From Pontibacter mangrovi (lineage in GTDB: Bacteria; Bacteroidota; Bacteroidia; Cytophagales; Hymenobacteraceae): a stretch of 64,000 nt of DNA. The notes beneath the pieces are model-generated. The model worked only from the letters and a program-made list of their open reading frames with translations, had not been told where the DNA came from and ran no database searches. Shown piece by piece: positions 61,815 to 64,000 of this stretch (positions are counted from its first letter, which is position 1; each line of letters starts with the position of its first letter). The stretch lies in assembly GCF_006385705.1 (NCBI RefSeq), contig NZ_VFRQ01000001.1, positions 434,001 to 498,000 of the forward strand, written 5' to 3'. The position numbers and the translations under genes were made by a program.

Positions 61815-64000
61815 TTAAGTAAGTTGATTTAAAATAACGGTAAATGTGGTGCCCTGCTTCGGAGCACTATCCACTTTAATGTCGCCGCCCATTGCCTCTA
61901 CCTGGGCTTTGGTGAGGTACAAGCCGAGGCCTTTAGCGTTTTTGTTCACATGAAAGGTCCGGTAAAGACCAAAAAGCTTGTGCCCGTGGCGCTTTAGGTC
62001 GATGCCAAGGCCGTTGTCCGAGACAGAGAAGTATACTTTCCCTGCTTCTTGCCAGGACTTAATGTAAATCTCCGGCACACGCTCCGGTGAGCTATACTTC
62101 AGCGCATTGGAAATAAGGTTATGGGCTATGCTCTCCATGTATACTTTCGGAGCCCATACGTTTGCCACCTGCAGGTCCTTCTCCACATGCGCTTTTCTTT
62201 CCAGCAGAGCGGCCTGCAGGTTCTGCAGCTCCTTATCCACTACATCGGCCAGGTTTACTTCTGTAAAAGACAGGTGCAGGTTCAGCTCGTTCTCCAAAAT
62301 CTGGTTCATATCCTCCAGCGTGTTGCCCATGTTCCGGATCACGTTCCGCATATGCTGTACGATCTCTACCCGCTCCTGCCCGCTAGGCTGCTCCAGATAC
62401 AGGTCCGTCAAACCTTCCATATTAGACAAAGGTGAACGGAGGTTATGGGCGATGATCTTGGTGAAGTCTTCGAGGCGCCGGTTTTTTGCTTGCATCATCT
62501 CCCCGGACAGCTGCAGCTTTTCGTTCAGGTCCAGCAGGTCCTTCTTCTGGTTCCGCAACATAATAGCCGTTAAGTCTTTTACAAACATTTGCGCCACATC
62601 AACCTCGTTTAGCGCCCAGGGCTGCGATTTCTCTTTGATCTGCTGGCTCCAACCGCTAAATGACTTGCGCGGGTGAATGCGACCTGCCACCTCTTCTTTG
62701 TTCTTTTCGGGCTTGCCGGCCCAAATCCGCGCTTCAGTAATCTCGGGCTTAAAGTACAGCAGGAACTCGTTGTTAAACTTGGACACCTCCAGGGCAAGCA
62801 GACCGCTGCCAAGCTGCTTGTACTTAGACGCTGCAGGAAAATGAGCTGAAAGTTCGCGCGTGCAAAACAGGCCATCTGCCATACTTGCCGATAGCCAATC
62901 CACCAGCCCCTGCACATCTTCTTTGTCAGGCACAGCCCCTGCACTGAAGTAGTGGCCGCCGAGCAGCAGCGCCACGCCGCCAGCCGCATTTATACTTAGC
63001 AGGCGTTCGGGTTGTTTCTGTAGCTCCTCTCCAAGGTCAGGTGCCCTCATCAGCTGCTGCACAAGTGCGTCTTTTTTCTGACGGTATACTTTTAGCTGCT
63101 GCACGTCCCGATGCTCCTGTTGGGCCAGCACATTGTTGGCAAAGGCCTGCGCCACGTTGTTGCAGACCTGCCGCTTCCAGTAGTTCACGAAATGGGCCGA
63201 CTTGTGCTGGCATGCAATGATGCCCCACAGTTTGCCTCCCACTACAATGGAAAGCGAAAGCGTGGCTTGCACCCCCATGTTCTGCAAATACTCCAGGTGG
63301 ATTTCTGAAGGGTTGCGCAGCTCCGAAAGTATAATATTAGAGGGCTGGCCTGTGGCGGGGTTGAGGTAAGGCTTGATATCCACAGCGGGGGCAGATACAT
63401 CTACTATTTGCCGTACGGTCTTCTTAACCAGTAGCTCGCGGGCTTGGGCAGGAATGTCTGTTGCCGGGAAATGATGGTGTAGGTATGAACGGCCTTCTCC
63501 CTGCAGTTTCTCTGCTATTACTTCGCCATGCCAGTCTTCATCAAACCGATAAAGCATCACATGGTCGTAGGTGATGAATTTCTGTATAAACTTAACCGTA
63601 AGCTCGGCCTGCTCCTGCAACGTCGACACACGGTCCAGTTCGGCTTGCAAGGAGCTGTAGGCAGACAGCAGTTCTAGCGTCTCGCGATCACTGGCCTGCG
63701 ATTCGTAGGGCTCGCACTCCAGCACCAGGCTCCCCTGCGACTGGTGCAGAAACCCAAGGAATTTCTTACCCTGCAACTCAAGCAGCTGCGCGTTTCCGGC
63801 CACCCCCGCATTCAGGTTCGCCAAAAGCTCCTCATACTCACCCGGGCTGGTTAGCGCCTGCAGTGGCTGCCCTGGCAATGTGACAACGTCAGCTGCAAGA
63901 AAGCATCCGATGTTCTGGCTCACCTGCTCCACTACGAGCGACTGCCTGTTCAGTATCACTAAAAATCCGTGGGGCTGTATGCGCCCGATAAGGTGGATCG
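61815..64000 (-). CDS. Bacteriophytochrome histidine kinase, 5'-truncated by window edge
   Basis: Red/far-red light-sensing kinase. The frame continues without stop to base 64000, encoding IHLIGRIQPHGFLVIL, the start of the PAS domain, so a GTG at 63959 is not the true start. GAF follows with YRFDEDWHGEVIAE, HHFPATDIPAQAR (the DIP motif), EIHLEYLQNMGVQATLSLSI and WGIIACQH; then a PHY domain with the tongue motif PRKSFSGW. The kinase core has IIAHNLRSPLSNMEGL (phospho-His) and DNGLGIDLKRHGHKLFGLYRTFH. The biliverdin-binding Cys of bacteriophytochromes would lie just beyond the window edge and cannot be checked. The ABM gene follows in the same direction. Confidence 0.93.
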   Translation of the reverse strand, partial: IHLIGRIQPHGFLVILNRQSLVVEQVSQNIGCFLAADVVTLPGQPLQALTSPGEYEELLANLNAGVAGNAQLLELQGKKFLGFLHQSQGSLVLECEPYESQASDRETLELLSAYSSLQAELDRVSTLQEQAELTVKFIQKFITYDHVMLYRFDEDWHGEVIAEKLQGEGRSYLHHHFPATDIPAQARELLVKKTVRQIVDVSAPAVDIKPYLNPATGQPSNIILSELRNPSEIHLEYLQNMGVQATLSLSIVVGGKLWGIIACQHKSAHFVNYWKRQVCNNVAQAFANNVLAQQEHRDVQQLKVYRQKKDALVQQLMRAPDLGEELQKQPERLLSINAAGGVALLLGGHYFSAGAVPDKEDVQGLVDWLSASMADGLFCTRELSAHFPAASKYKQLGSGLLALEVSKFNNEFLLYFKPEITEARIWAGKPEKNKEEVAGRIHPRKSFSGWSQQIKEKSQPWALNEVDVAQMFVKDLTAIMLRNQKKDLLDLNEKLQLSGEMMQAKNRRLEDFTKIIAHNLRSPLSNMEGLTDLYLEQPSGQERVEIVQHMRNVIRNMGNTLEDMNQILENELNLHLSFTEVNLADVVDKELQNLQAALLERKAHVEKDLQVANVWAPKVYMESIAHNLISNALKYSSPERVPEIYIKSWQEAGKVYFSVSDNGLGIDLKRHGHKLFGLYRTFHVNKNAKGLGLYLTKAQVEAMGGDIKVDSAPKQGTTFTVILNQLT

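Overview
The window reads as a chromosomal segment of a Bacteroidota bacterium. The likely placement is Cytophagales, family Hymenobacteraceae, and a Pontibacter-like genome is my best guess by gene flavour and by a GC content a little above 50 percent; this is inference, not a database result. The evidence is a type IX secretion (type B) C-terminal domain, the gliding genes gldA, gldF, gldG and gldC, many promoters with the Bacteroidota -7 element TAnnTTTG, few Shine-Dalgarno sequences, TTG/GTG starts, and an RNase P RNA of bacterial type A. No phage, insertion sequence, CRISPR array, tRNA or rRNA was seen; most genes are housekeeping genes in short operons.

Layout. 1-5 kb: 3' part of hisS directly followed by hutH, then a large T9SS-exported PKD protein. 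4.8-9.4 kb: ybaB overlapping a glycosyltransferase, a convergent PspC protein, a TPR lipoprotein and pdhB. 9.4-12.7 kb: a repeat cluster, DUF2279 and Smr/DUF2027 genes, and the RNase P RNA. 12.7-24.9 kb: ligA, a LytS/LytR two-component pair, a cold-shock gene, dapA, a creatininase-family gene, ctaA, a phosphoesterase, a small basic protein, ltaE, an AlkA-type glycosylase and lipoproteins. 25-39 kb: topoisomerase IB, a second repeat cluster, M16 and M48 peptidases, an App1-type phosphatase plus a GH13 enzyme, PEP carboxylase, and a DsbA-like protein with manganese catalase. 39-48 kb: guaA, a TPR/periplasmic-binding protein, hemL, dcd, gldC, an endonuclease-like lipoprotein and a histidine kinase. 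48-57 kb: dnaN, the gldA-gldF-gldG ABC system, two short-chain dehydrogenases and an MlaE/MlaF pair. 57-64 kb: a nucleoside transporter, etfB-etfA-DUF151, a TPR protein, a third repeat cluster, and a bacteriophytochrome histidine kinase (running off the right edge) followed by a small ABM-family monooxygenase.

The most notable signals are at the DNA level. (1) The 7-mer AAGTATA/TATACTT occurs roughly 85-90 times by hand count where about 6-8 are expected, in coding sequence in all three frames, in intergenic DNA, and equally in both orientations. (2) An interspersed repeat of about 270 bp with an 18-bp outer stem occurs three times (about 9.6, 26.4 and 61.1 kb), each next to small REP-like hairpins. 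(3) Several -7 promoter boxes sit 3-6 nt before the start codon, implying leaderless mRNAs. The most interesting gene-level signal is the bacteriophytochrome gene followed 25 bp later by an IsdG-like ABM protein that keeps the Trp and His of heme-degrading members, a candidate unusual source of bilin chromophore.
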